This document shows positions 12,716 through 21,610 of a stretch of DNA of 64,000 nucleotides, piece by piece. The translations under genes and the position numbers were made by a program. The DNA is taken from assembly GCA_032433765.1 (NCBI GenBank), contig JAVIAB010000051.1, forward strand, positions 52,747,328 through 52,811,327, written 5' to 3'. Each line of letters opens with the position of its first letter. The first letter of the stretch is position 1. Source of the stretch: Megaustenia siamemsis (taxonomy: Eukaryota > Mollusca > Gastropoda > Stylommatophora > Ariophantidae). The notes beneath the pieces were generated by a model. That model was not told the origin of the DNA, ran no database searches, and saw nothing but the letters and a program-made list of their open reading frames with translations.

Positions 12716-13425
12716 AGAAAGTCATGGGTTACCTAGCTGTTGTAACATGGGGTAGCGACTGGAAAAAGTCTATGAAACACCGATCTAGAACGATTTGTTT
12801 CTTATTTGTTTTCGCATCTCCCATGTTCTGTTGTAGTTTGTATGTAATCAGATAGTAGTAACTGCAGTAATGGATTCTACTTACCTACGCAATAACATTA
12901 ACCAAGAAATGAAAATAAAGCATTAGTAGTAGAAGATTCAGTGATAGATGCAACAAATGTTCCTTAGAAGGCACCTAATTCCTTATATAAATAGTCTATA
13001 CGAGTATCGAGGCACATTTTCTGGTGCCGTTTTTCCTTATATGAAAGTCTACATTTTTCCATATATGAGAGTCTACATATTTCCTTATATGAGAGTCTAC
13101 CCGCCAATTATACCTGGTGACCTCTAGTTGACCTCTGTGGTGAGCTCTGGTGGGGTGGTGAAGGGATGGGCGGTGGTGTTGTGAAGGGGTGGGCGGTGGA
13201 GTTGTGAAGGGGTGGGCGGTGGTGTTGTGAAGGTGTGGTATCATAACATTGTACTCTCAGGCAATAAAAACAGTGACTTCCAAAACAGTCTTATTTAAGA
13301 TAAATTTTAAAAGCTTCCTTTAGAATTAAAGGTAACAGCTAAGTCCGTTACACATGCTACACGAAGGTGCATTAACGAAATTAGTAACTACACGCGAAAC
13401 AGAAACACCGCGTTAATAACGTTAA
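12716..13425. other. Short G-rich repeats; no gene
   Basis: Three copies of a unit with ttccttatatgagagtctac occur around 13030-13100, and four copies of a GGGTGGGCGGTGG-type unit at 13140-13230. Nothing else was recognised. Confidence 0.5.
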
Positions 13426-13426
13426 G

Positions 13427-13540
13427 CGAGATCAAAGAGCCCGGTTCTCCGTGCGTACTTACTTCCGCGTAGACCGCCCGCGAGATCAAAGAGCCTGGGT
13501 CTCATTGAGTACTTACTTCCGCGTAGACCGCCCGCGTGGA
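13427..13540. repeat. Tandem duplication at the left tip of the palindromic element
   Basis: Two copies of a unit of about 55 bp that begins with gagatcaaagagcc and ends with gtagaccgcccgcg. The second copy runs into the arm. The right tip has only one copy of the shared part (tacttccgcgtagaccgccc on the opposite strand). The duplication makes the exact left end of the element uncertain by one unit. Confidence 0.7.
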
Positions 13541-14124
13541 CATCGCCGCGTGGACATCGGATAACGCTTGATATTCTATTACTGTTGTGTTTTTTGTAGT
13601 GGTTTTAGTAATAGTAGTAGTAGTTGTTGTTGCTGTTGTAGTAGTGGCAGTAGTAGTTAAAGTCGTTGTTGTAGTTGTACAACTAGTGTGAATAGTATTT
13701 TGTAGAGTTATAACAAGCAAGTGGGGTTATGGCTTTTTTCATGTGTAGTAGAGAGATGGTAGAGACTTATAGTTATTTTTATGCATGACAACTTTAATGT
13801 ATCTATAAAATTAAATTTGTTTTGAAATTAATGGTAACATAAAACTTACTCAGTGCCTGGCCAAGTAATGTCCAAGGTGTCGTGCTAGTGAGTTTAACAG
13901 CTGACTGGTAATGACATTTCAGGGGCATAATCTACTTCAGTGGTTCTGCGATTAACTTTCTTGGACTTTGTAAATAATCATTTTGCTGAATTGAGCCATT
14001 GAATGGAATTTATTTGGAAATACACACGAGTCCAAACCATCTTCAGCATCATCAAGTTTCACCGACAAAACCAACTAGGTCGACAAGAAGTATTCAGACG
14101 ACGCCTTAACGGTGACATTAAAGT

Positions 14125-14168
14125 CACAAAATCTCTCTCTCTCTCTCTCTCACTCTCTCTCTCTCTCA
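14125..14168. repeat. CT microsatellite in left arm
   Basis: An almost pure (CT)n run. The matching (GA)n run in the right arm near 23250-23270 is shorter. Confidence 0.85.
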
Positions 14169-14199
14169 TAGCGTTCCACCCACCCTGTAACTTCCCTCT

Positions 14200-14785
14200 A
14201 GTAGTAGTTGTAGTGGAAGTTGTAGTTGTAGAGGTAGTTGGTTGTGGACGTTGTAGAGGTAGTTGGTTGTGGAAATTGTAGTTGTAGAGGTAGATCGTTG
14301 TGGACGTTGTAGAGGTAGTTGGTTGTGGAAGTTGTAGAGGTAGTTGGTTGTGGAAGTTGTAGTTGTAGAGGTAGTTGGTTGTGGAAGTTGTAGTTGTAGA
14401 GGTAGTTGATTGTGGAAGTTGTAGTTGTAGAGGTAGTTGGTTGTGGAAGTTGTAGTTGTAGAGGTAGTTGGTTGTGGAAGTTGTAGAGGTAGTTGTTTGT
14501 GGAAGTTGTAGAGGTAGTTGTTTGTGGAAGTTGTAGAGGTAGTTGGTTGTGGAAGTTGTAGAAGTAGTTGGTTATGGACGTTGTAGAGGTAGTTGGTTGT
14601 GGACGTTGTAGAGGTAGTTGGTTGTGGAAGTTGTATTGGTAGTTGGTTGTGGACGTTGTAGAGGTAATTGGTTGTGGAGGTAGTTGGTTGTAGAAGTTGT
14701 AGTAGTGAAAGTTGTGGAAGTTGTAGTTGTAGACGTAGTTGGTGTAGAAGTTGTAGAAGTGAAAGTTGTAGTAGAGCAGAAGACG
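14200..14785. repeat. 25-bp minisatellite in left arm
   Basis: The unit is about 25 bp with shorter variants and contains tagaggtagttggttgtgg. Because the complementary strand of the unit has no stop in any frame, it yields a 221-codon open frame (14166-14831, minus) that cycles through all three frames of the same unit. I treat that frame as an artefact. Confidence 0.88.
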
Positions 14786-14789
14786 ACGT

Positions 14790-15446
14790 TAAAATTAACA
14801 GACGACGACTTTTATTCGACTGACTCAACAAGCAAGTTGGGAAATTTTAGTCTTGTATTTAACCTAATTTATTTGGAGTTCTATATCTTTATCACTTGAT
14901 CGAATGACATACATCATTATTGGTGATTACAACAGTTCAGAACACTTAGTATCAAAGACCAAAACGTTACTCCCAAACCCACGAAAGCTTTGACTTTGGA
15001 GTTCTATATCTTTAGCACTTCAACGAATGACAGACAACAGTAATGGTGACCCTTACAGGTAAGAAAACTTAGTCCCAAACCCCAAAATTTCGTCTCATAA
15101 CCAAAAAGTTGAACTCAAAACACTATAAATCTAGGTCCAAAGTCAAAATAGTTAGCCACGAAAAGGCAAAAAAGCATATTCTTTCCAACCAATAATTCCT
15201 ATTCTTCTACACATCTGCATCTCGAAGCCTTCGAATTTATATTCAATGTTTGGCTACTGACTATATTCTCTCTCTCTCTCTCTCCCTCTCCATCGCTGTC
15301 TCTTTCGTTCTTGCTATCTGTCTCTGTCTCGCTATCTCTCTCTCCCTCTCCATTGCTGTCTCTTTCGCTCTTGCTCGTTCTCTCTCTGCCATGTCGTTGC
15401 ATCAGACATGTATGTCATATCGTTATATATCAGACACGCATGTTGG
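14790..15446. other. Arm segment without recognised gene
   Basis: Conserved in the right arm (22040-22700). It includes a CT/GA-rich block at 15268-15395. No conserved open frame was found outside low-complexity sequence. Confidence 0.5.
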
Positions 15447-15572
15447 CTAGTGTGACATGATGGTTGTATGTAATTGTCGAGTGTGCTCCAACAATCCGCC
15501 GTGCCATTTAAACTTCTTTGAACACAATGGACACGGATATTCACCAGAAGAAACCTCATTATGAGAAACCGT
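15447..15572 (-). CDS. C2H2 zinc-finger exon (left arm)
   Basis: A 126-nt minus-strand open segment encodes 41 residues and a stop. It contains one complete classical C2H2 finger: GEYPCPLCSKKF, then a 12-residue spacing and H-x5-H (EHTRQLH). No in-frame ATG precedes it; a stop lies 39 nt upstream, and the segment starts right after ttttctccag, a good splice acceptor, so it is probably a last exon. The right arm keeps the same length and frame. The first exon was not found. A single finger with a short tail suggests a small DNA- or RNA-binding accessory protein; that role is inference. Confidence 0.6.
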   Translation of the reverse strand, partial: TVSHNEVSSGEYPCPLCSKKFKWHGGLLEHTRQLHTTIMSH

Positions 15573-15884
15573 CTGGAGAAAATCCAATAACCCTTTCGTC
15601 AACCATATTTAACATACCTAGTTTAACTTCATTAAACTTCAATCTCAACAATACTTATCATACCTACTTTAAATACATTAATAAAATTGAATAACCTTTT
15701 ATTGATAAGCCTTAACATACTTTAAGATCAAATAGAAAAATATTCCAACTTACAGTGTAAAATATAATGTCATTCCGATAGACTGAACACTAGTATGAAC
15801 TTCCTTGAAGCAACCAAACTTATAACACGAAATCCCTGAAGGGTCTAGTTTAAATATAAATTGGTAACAAATAAATACATTATC

Positions 15885-16145
15885 CAATCAGAGAGTGACT
15901 ATGCCAACATCGACTGATATCTGGATTAACCAATCAGAGAAGAGTATTAGCATGGGAGGCGGAGCAAAGAAATGGCTGACATCTGTATTATAACCATTCA
16001 GAAAAGAGCCTTAGCATGGGAGGCGGAGCAAAGAAATGGCTGACATCTGTATTATAACCAGTCAGAAAAGAGCATTACTATGAACGGCAGAGTGATTAAC
16101 CAATCATAGAAGAGCGCAACTTTGAAAACGGTTCCAGTTCCATCT
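15885..16145. promoter_or_regulatory. Two-sided promoter/enhancer, left arm
   Basis: Lies between the diverging zinc-finger exon and Bcl-2-like gene. It holds at least three CCAATCA boxes, two GGAGGCGGAGC GC-box-like sites, octamer-like ATTAGCAT/TTAGCATG sites and TATTATAA sequences, arranged in two to three tandem modules of about 65 bp. The same array is in the right arm at 21055-21300. The motif mix is typical of cellular and viral RNA polymerase II promoters; activity is inferred. Confidence 0.6.
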
Positions 16146-16210
16146 TAAGGTAAATGAATTGGTCGGGTTCTCATCGAGGATCGTGGGCGTTTCTGGTCAA
16201 AAACCATGGA

Positions 16211-16729
16211 ATGTGTTTGGATACACTTATGAATGAGTTTATGTTCCTGGGGGTTGATATTATTCATATATATGATAAGACGTGTAAGAAACATTCCAAG
16301 TTTTATAATGCGATGGCTAACCTAGTATATACATTATCGGAGAAAAATGAGCTGTTATTTAGTGGAATAATTCAGAGAGTCGGTGGTCATGATATTTACG
16401 CCACGTTTGTAACCATCGTTATCGAAATACTTTCAGACCGAATTCACAATTTCGGTCGTCTTGTTGTTCTATATACCCTCGCCTATCGATTAGTTAAGAA
16501 TCATGTCAAAGACATGTGCGACTCTGATTCCGACATTTGTGCTTTAGAGAAGGACTTTGGTACTTGGACCGGTATTATCATCGGAAGAGAATTTGGAGAG
16601 TGGTTACTAAAAGAAGGTGGTTTGGAAAATTTTCTAGACCTCTCTAACGAAGAAGCTACAACACTGTGGACTCTACTTCGCAACAGTCTTTGGTCTTTAA
16701 GAGCTTTACCTAGACATGTTTATCTGTGA
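16211..16729 (+). CDS. Bcl-2 family protein (left arm)
   Basis: Encodes 172 residues from this ATG; an upstream in-frame ATG at 16154 would give 191, but in the right arm that extension is broken, so the shorter start is preferred. A BH1 region is clear at about residues 72-92 (EILSDRIHNFGRLVVLYTL, with N80-F81-G82-R83 for the usual NWGR), and a BH2 region at about 130-142 (EWLLKEGGLENFL). The alignment pattern is closest by eye to the Mcl-1/Bcl-2 group. The C-terminus has no convincing membrane anchor. AATAAA follows the stop at 16747-16752. Expected role: regulation of apoptosis, probably survival-promoting since BH1 and BH2 are kept, but this is inference. The right-arm twin differs at six residues. 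Confidence 0.85.
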   Translation: MCLDTLMNEFMFLGVDIIHIYDKTCKKHSKFYNAMANLVYTLSEKNELLFSGIIQRVGGHDIYATFVTIVIEILSDRIHNFGRLVVLYTLAYRLVKNHVKDMCDSDSDICALEKDFGTWTGIIIGREFGEWLLKEGGLENFLDLSNEEATTLWTLLRNSLWSLRALPRHVYL

Positions 16730-16862
16730 GTTTATATATTTTCCCTAATAAAAGTTTGGTAACCCCACAGCATTTGTTACTGTCTTACAATATTGTTTAC
16801 TAGGTCACGACACCCCTCACACTGATGATGAGGGTTGTCCTGTAGTAGGTCTGCGATTGTAA

Positions 16863-16976
16863 TTAGAATGGATTGCTCCAGCTTTGAAATCTGAAATTTT
16901 CACAAAAAGAGATGGTGTTACTCAGTTCCCCTATAATGGGGATGTTGAGTTACTAAAAATAGATGTTGATCTCTGA
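16863..16976 (+). CDS. Short conserved open segment downstream of Bcl-2 (left arm)
   Basis: An open segment of about 37 codons ending at TGA 16974-16976, containing SEIFTKRDGVTQFPYNGD. No ATG lies in frame. In the right arm (20206-20319, minus) the frame is kept with conservative changes (I/F, V/I, E/D) and one silent change. It could be a terminal exon that starts after gctccag. No domain recognised; chance conservation within a young duplication is possible. Confidence 0.3.
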   Translation, partial: LEWIAPALKSEIFTKRDGVTQFPYNGDVELLKIDVDL

Positions 16977-17364
16977 TGCAATACCTGATTAGTTACTAAA
17001 AAATAGATTGTGACCTATGATACAATAACAGAATACTCATTGTACTGGTGACCATTTGAGACTATATGTACTCATTCACCCAATACTCTCACATCAATAT
17101 GGAAAAGTGAATTTCTCAGTCTTAGAAAAGTACGTTGCCATTATCGGTGTGTCAATAACAAGGAACAAAAATCATTAAAGACATCGTAATTAAGGTGTGA
17201 AATTTTGGTGGTTGAGAGATAAATCTGAAGATAAGTATGTCAAACTATAAGAACAAGAAAACAATAGTATATTACATACACTTAGAGCCAGTGTTAAGTT
17301 AACACGTATTTATCTGTAGTTAAAATAGAAGGTTATAAATTGAGTAGAGGTAAACTTATACCTT
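16977..17364. other. Arm segment, upstream region of the boundary ORF
   Basis: Conserved in both arms. A TATA-like ggttataaattgag lies about 30 bp before the ATG at 17365. It is expected to act as the promoter of the acidic-protein gene in the right arm and of its truncated counterpart here. Confidence 0.4.
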
Positions 17365-17466
17365 ATGGCTCATCTACTTTTTTCGAATAAACTCATTAAA
17401 ATTAAAAGAAGTCAAATAAAACAACCAAATTGGTTTCTTTTCTATATAATTTTATTTTCACAATGA
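17365..17466 (+). pseudogene. Boundary-truncated copy of the acidic-protein start
   Basis: The ATG and first codons (MAHLLF) are the arm copy of the start of the acidic-protein gene at 19817. At the arm boundary the sequence diverges and the frame runs 33 codons into the core and stops at 17464-17466, overlapping the PC4-like gene's poly(A) region. This is the expected fate of a gene that spans an inverted-repeat boundary. Confidence 0.55.
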
Positions 17467-17617
17467 AACATAGTTTTTTTTTAATACATCAACGTAGACA
17501 ACACATGTTACACATTCAAATATTTATAATTGAACACTGATGATTTCAATAGTACAAATATGGATACAAATCATCTGAAAAAGTACACATATAACAAAAT
17601 AGTCATGTGTATAGTTC

Positions 17618-18256
17618 TTAAATTACAAGTTTACGTGGTCTCCCACGTGGTTTTTTTAATGCATAAAGATCGCAAAACTTAACACAATTTTGTTTATTGT
17701 TCTCAATAACATAAGATCCATCAGTTATATTAATGATCGAACGGGGATCAATTCGTTTGTAAGCTGTGTCTGTGAGAACAGTCGAAAGGTCACTCTGTTG
17801 ATACTGGAAGTCGTCATAAACTGGAGGAGCAGCGAGCGACCAGTCACCCTCAATTGCCGTTTGTTCTCTGTCATAGTCTGAGCGAAATGTACAAGATCCA
17901 TCAGTGGTTGCTTGTATACTGTCACACTCAGATAAAAGAATCGTAGACGCATCACCTGTGGCTACTTGTAGTCTGTCACACTCTGAGAGAATCGTAGACT
18001 TCAGACCCACTAAAGTCTCAAATTCAGGCTGTGTTAGTGTTATACCGTAACGTGTGGGGAACTTCATCCCCGTTTTGCCATCGTATTTTCTAAGATGGAT
18101 TAAAGTCTTTGCTCGATATCTCGAAACCGAGACAGCCTTCAAACCATTGATCTGTAAAGGTTTTACATACTCGCCGTTACGAGATGCATAGAAAAAAGCA
18201 CCACCACAGTCAACATTAGCAGCGGAATCACACATATCCATTCTAACGGACTCCAT
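17618..18256 (-). CDS. PC4/Sub1-like protein with AT-hook
   Basis: Encodes 212 residues from ATG at 18254-18256; the frame is open a little further upstream without ATG. Residues 38-90 match the PC4/Sub1 single-strand-DNA-binding domain pattern by eye: VSVSRYRAKTLIHLRKY, a G-containing turn, PTRYGITLTQPEFETL. Residues 87-138 contain three degenerate repeats of about 17 residues around LSECD. The C-terminus KKPRGRPRKLVI (201-212) is an AT-hook, a minor-groove DNA-binding motif. A TATA box and GC box lie upstream (18329-18356), and AATAAA (minus strand) at 17451-17456. Likely a nuclear DNA-binding transcription or replication cofactor; function is inferred. PC4-like domains are known in eukaryotes and some viruses. 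Confidence 0.72.
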   Translation of the reverse strand: MESVRMDMCDSAANVDCGGAFFYASRNGEYVKPLQINGLKAVSVSRYRAKTLIHLRKYDGKTGMKFPTRYGITLTQPEFETLVGLKSTILSECDRLQVATGDASTILLSECDSIQATTDGSCTFRSDYDREQTAIEGDWSLAAPPVYDDFQYQQSDLSTVLTDTAYKRIDPRSIINITDGSYVIENNKQNCVKFCDLYALKKPRGRPRKLVI

Positions 18257-18299
18257 TCTAAAAAAACACACCACTTGATAACAGGGCTCTGACTTTCTG

Positions 18300-18385
18300 T
18301 ATGTGTAGTAGCACTGAGAACGACTGCCCTTTATACCATGTAACAGGGGGGCGTGGCCAGTCTATTTATAGTAACCAATGGAATA
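18300..18385 (-). promoter_or_regulatory. Core promoter of the PC4-like gene
   Basis: On the minus strand, CCAAT-type ATTGG (18375-18379), CCACGCCCCCC (18346-18356), and TATAAAG (18329-18335) stand in the normal order and spacing. The start site would be about 30 bp downstream near 18303, leaving a 5' leader of about 45-50 nt before the ATG. Confidence 0.65.
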
Positions 18386-18640
18386 CGTTCTATTTATAGT
18401 AACTGATGCAATACTTCATCGGACGTGTTGAGACATGTTCAGAGAGCCGCCATCTTTGATGAGTCATGGGAAGTTTGTTCCACGAAGCCGATGTATCCAT
18501 GGCGTCATCAAAACAAATGATGATCCAGAGGGCGGGGCCTACACTGACAAGTTGGAGACAAACTCGAGTATAGTATGTTATGTTCATTAGAGGGAAGCGT
18601 TCTTGTTAGCACAGGATTGGATTTGTCAAGTAAATAGCAA

Positions 18641-18834
18641 CTAAACTTTAGTTTCTATTACTTCTGAAATACTTTTGAGAATCTTGGTTCTGTGATCAAT
18701 AGCTAGGACGGGAGAAATAATTTTGGCACATTCTAGTATACTGTTTCTGAAGCGCTCCTTGTCTATAGAAAACTGCTGCCAAGAATAATTGGCTTCGTCA
18801 TTTTCATCATCGTGGAGTGTTAAAACAATCGGGT
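18641..18834 (-). CDS. Core exon encoding an acidic/helical protein segment
   Basis: A minus-strand open segment extends from 18871 to the stop at 18641-18643 and has strong protein-like composition, including LTLHDDENDEANYSW and FSIDKERFRNSILECAKII. It has no in-frame ATG. The proposed exon begins after a pyrimidine-rich acceptor (tttttctgaag) at 18834. A matching-phase donor (CAGCAAG before GTGATA) lies on the same strand at 19471 inside the acidic-protein gene; joining them would remove its last codons and add about 64 residues. No domain was recognised. Confidence 0.5.
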
Positions 18835-18896
18835 CTTCAGAAAAATGAACATAGAAGAAGACGAGACAACTTTAGTTTAAAAACGATCAAATACTT

Positions 18897-19370
18897 ATGA
18901 ATGAAAAACACTTTATAATAAAATATCTCTTCACAACTCTCTATCTGATGGCATTTCTCTTTGTTTCCCTGTGTCTTTTCGTCCCTTACGTTTTCAAGTT
19001 GGTACAACTTATTACACCCGCTCTCATTACAAGATTTCTCTTTCGCTTCTCACCTATTAACCTATTGTCCATGAGTCTCTTGGGTAAGTTAAACCTGCTT
19101 CTACGTAAAATTTACTCTACTCCACCTCCAGAGGCTAACACTTCAAAATATTTACCAGTATTAATATTATTCCACTTGTCTTTTTCTTTGATGTTACAGT
19201 TACTTCTTTATGGTATTAAGGATGAGTCCTTTATTTTTTTCGGTTTCCTTTACGACAACGTCTATCACTTTTTAGCAACTAGTTTCAAATTTTACATTAT
19301 ATGTGTAAATTTACTCTTTTTCATCATCAATAAAGATAATGTCTCTACTAGTTGTGTAATAACCCAGTAA
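18897..19370 (+). CDS. Small multi-membrane-segment protein
   Basis: Encodes 157 residues with strong hydrophobic stretches at about 8-33, 85-106 and 130-144, and a polar, proline-containing middle (STPPPEA, 74-80). The stop codon overlaps an AATAAA signal (19369-19374), typical of compact genes, and supports reality. It converges tail-to-tail with the acidic-protein gene on the other strand. No family recognised. Because A/G-rich minus-strand DNA can create hydrophobic plus-strand frames, some doubt remains. Confidence 0.5.
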   Translation: MNEKHFIIKYLFTTLYLMAFLFVSLCLFVPYVFKLVQLITPALITRFLFRFSPINLLSMSLLGKLNLLLRKIYSTPPPEANTSKYLPVLILFHLSFSLMLQLLLYGIKDESFIFFGFLYDNVYHFLATSFKFYIICVNLLFFIINKDNVSTSCVITQ

Positions 19371-19405
19371 TAAAGATAATGAAGGAGAAACAGAGAATAT
19401 CAAAA

Positions 19406-19817
19406 TCAAAAGGTAAACTCGACTCCAAAGCAATTAATTACTTTGGTAGCTCTATCGTTTAGTGTATCACCTTGCTGGCTGCAAGCGTATTGTTCGTTCC
19501 ACGTTGCATTAATTTGTTCAAAATCAATATCCTGTTCAAAGATTTGTATATCTCTATTACCAGTCGAGTAGTGGTTGTTAATTATGTCAGTTGGAATCTC
19601 CAGTTTTCCAGCACCCTGCTTTTGAGAATAGGTGGTATAGGTTTCACTAGAGTTTAAAACCCTTTCATGTAGTCTTTTTGAAAATTGATTCTAAAGTTAA
19701 ACCATTATTAAAATCACCGCAAGGGGATATTATCGTGGTTTGCGTGCTCATTGACAAATCACTATCTTCATCACTGTCTTCTGAACTTGAGTTTATTCGA
19801 AAAAGTAGATGAGCCAT
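19406..19817 (-). pseudogene. Acidic protein spanning the right arm boundary, one frameshift
   Basis: Starts at ATG 19815-19817 inside the right arm and leaves the arm at 19788. Residues 10-20 are SSSEDSDEDSD, a casein-kinase-like acidic cluster. The frame is open until an AAAAA run at about 19675-19679, where it shifts by one base; the next frame is open to TGA at 19406-19408 with protein-like composition (HERVLNSSETYTTYSQKQ, then QDIDFEQINATWNEQY). Total length equals 137 codons plus one extra base. The shift may be a mutation, a homopolymer sequencing error or programmed slippage. No family recognised; acidic nuclear regulator is a guess. Confidence 0.5.
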
Positions 19818-20205
19818 AAGGTATAAGTTTACCTCTACTCAATTTATAACCTTCTATTTTAACTACAGATAAATACGTGTTAACTTAACACTGGCTCTAA
19901 GTGTATGTAATATACTATTGTTTCCTTGTTCTTATAGTTTGACATACTTATCTTCAGATTTATCTCTCAACCACCAAATTTTCACACCTTAATTACGATG
20001 TCTTTAATGATTTTTGTTCCTTGTTATTGACACACCGATAGTGGCAACGTTCTTTTCTATGACTGAGAAATTCACTTTTCCATATTGATGTGAGAGTATT
20101 GGGTGAATGAGTACATATAGTCTCAAATGGTCACCAGTACAATGAGTATTCTGTTATTGTATCATAGGTCACAATCTATTTTTTAGTAACTAATCAGGTA
20201 TTGCA

Positions 20206-20319
20206 TCAGAGATCAACATCTATTTTTAGTAAATCAATATCCCCATTATAGGGGAACTGAGTAACACCATCTCTTTTTGTGAAAATTTCAGATTTCAACG
20301 CTGGAGCAAACCATTTTTA
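20206..20319 (-). CDS. Short conserved open segment downstream of Bcl-2 (right arm)
   Basis: Twin of 16863-16976, with the stop at 20206-20208. Conservative amino-acid differences from the left copy. Two stops lie directly upstream, so a splice acceptor would be required. Confidence 0.3.
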
Positions 20320-20452
20320 TTACAATCGAAGACCTACTACAGGACAACCCTCATCATCAGTGTGAGGGGTGTCGTGACCTAGTAAACAATATTGTAAGAC
20401 AGTAACAAATGCTGTGGGGTTACCAAACTTTTATTAGGGAAAATATATAAAC

Positions 20453-20971
20453 TCACAGATAAACATGTCTAGGTAAAGCGCTTAAAGACCAAAGACTGTT
20501 GCGAAGTAGAGTCCACAGTGTTGTAGCTTCTTCGTTAGAGAGGTCTAGAAAATTTTCCAAACCACCTTCTTTTAGTAACCACTCTCCAAATTCTCTTCCG
20601 ATGATAATACCGGTCCAAGTACCAAAGTCCTTCTCTAAAGCACAAATGTCGGAATCAGAGTCGCACATGTCTTTGACATGATTCTTAACTAATCGATAGG
20701 CGAGGGTATATAGAACAACAAGACGACCGAAATTGTGAATTCGGTCTGAAAGTATTTCGATAACGATGGTTACAAACGTGGCGTAAATATCATGACCACC
20801 GACTCTCTGAATTATTCCACTAAATAACAGCTCATTTTTCTCCGATAATGTATATACTAGGTTAGCCATCGCTTCATAAAACATGGAATGTTTCTTACAC
20901 GTCTTATCATATGTATGAATAATATCAACCCCCAGGAACATAAACTTATTCATAAGTTTATCCAAACACAT
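20453..20971 (-). CDS. Bcl-2 family protein (right arm)
   Basis: Encodes 172 residues. BH1 (NFGR at 80-83) and BH2 regions are identical to the left-arm twin. Differences are T5K, E9K, I20T, K30M, N33E and R164S; all but one lie in the N-terminal 33 residues. The upstream in-frame extension of the left copy is broken here by an A-run length change, which supports Met1 as drawn. AATAAA on this strand follows at 20435-20430. Confidence 0.85.
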   Translation of the reverse strand: MCLDKLMNKFMFLGVDIIHTYDKTCKKHSMFYEAMANLVYTLSEKNELLFSGIIQRVGGHDIYATFVTIVIEILSDRIHNFGRLVVLYTLAYRLVKNHVKDMCDSDSDICALEKDFGTWTGIIIGREFGEWLLKEGGLENFLDLSNEEATTLWTLLRNSLWSLSALPRHVYL

Positions 20972-21054
20972 TCTATGGTTTTTTGACCAGAAACGCTCAC
21001 GATCCTCGATGAGAACCCGACCAATTCATTTACCTTAAGATGGAACTGGAACCG

Positions 21055-21300
21055 TTTTCAAAGTTGCGCTCTTCTATGATTGGTTAATCACTCTGCCGTT
21101 CATAGTAATGCTCTTTTCTGACTGGTTATAATACAGATGTCAGCCATTTCTTTGCTCCGCCTCCTATGCTAATGCTCTTTTCTGAATGGTTATAATACAG
21201 ATGTCAGTCATTTCTTTGCTCCGCCTCCCATGCTAATACTCTTCTCTGATTGGTTAATCCAGATATCAGTCGATGTTGGCATAGTCACTCTCTGATTGGA
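21055..21300. promoter_or_regulatory. Two-sided promoter/enhancer, right arm
   Basis: Same module array as the left arm: ATTGGTT boxes, two GCTCCGCCTCC sites, ATGCTAAT octamer-like sites and TTATAATA sequences between the Bcl-2-like gene and the zinc-finger exon. Confidence 0.6.
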
Positions 21301-21610
21301 TAATGTATTCATTTGTTACCAATTTATATTTAAACTAGACCCTTCAGGGCTTTCGTGTTATAAGTTTGGTTGCTTCAAGGAAGTTCATACTAGTGTTCAG
21401 TCTATCGGAATGACATTATATTTTACACTGCAAGTTGGAATATTTTTCTATTTGCTCTTAAAGTATGTTAAGGCTTATCGATAAAAGGTTATTCAATTTT
21501 ATTAATGTATTTAAAGTAGGTATGATAAGTATTGTTGAGATTGAAGTTTAATGAAGTTAAACTAGGTATGTTAAATATGGTTGACGAAAGGGTTATTGGA
21601 TTTTCTCCAG

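Larger units (their letters stand above)
13511..17395 (+). repeat. Left inverted arm
   Basis: Inverted partner of 19788-23932. The inner end is at the aataaactca junction, after which the sequences diverge. It holds, from outside in, a GC-rich tip, a TAG/TTG minisatellite, a CT microsatellite, the zinc-finger exon, a two-sided promoter, the Bcl-2-like gene and a conserved 3' segment. Confidence 0.92.

Noticed and set aside
14166..14831. 221-codon open frame in the left arm (and 224-codon twin at 22651-23325)
   Set aside because: The stop-free 25-bp repeat unit is read in all three frames in turn; composition is only N, Y, L, Q, P, T, S. A by-product of the minisatellite.
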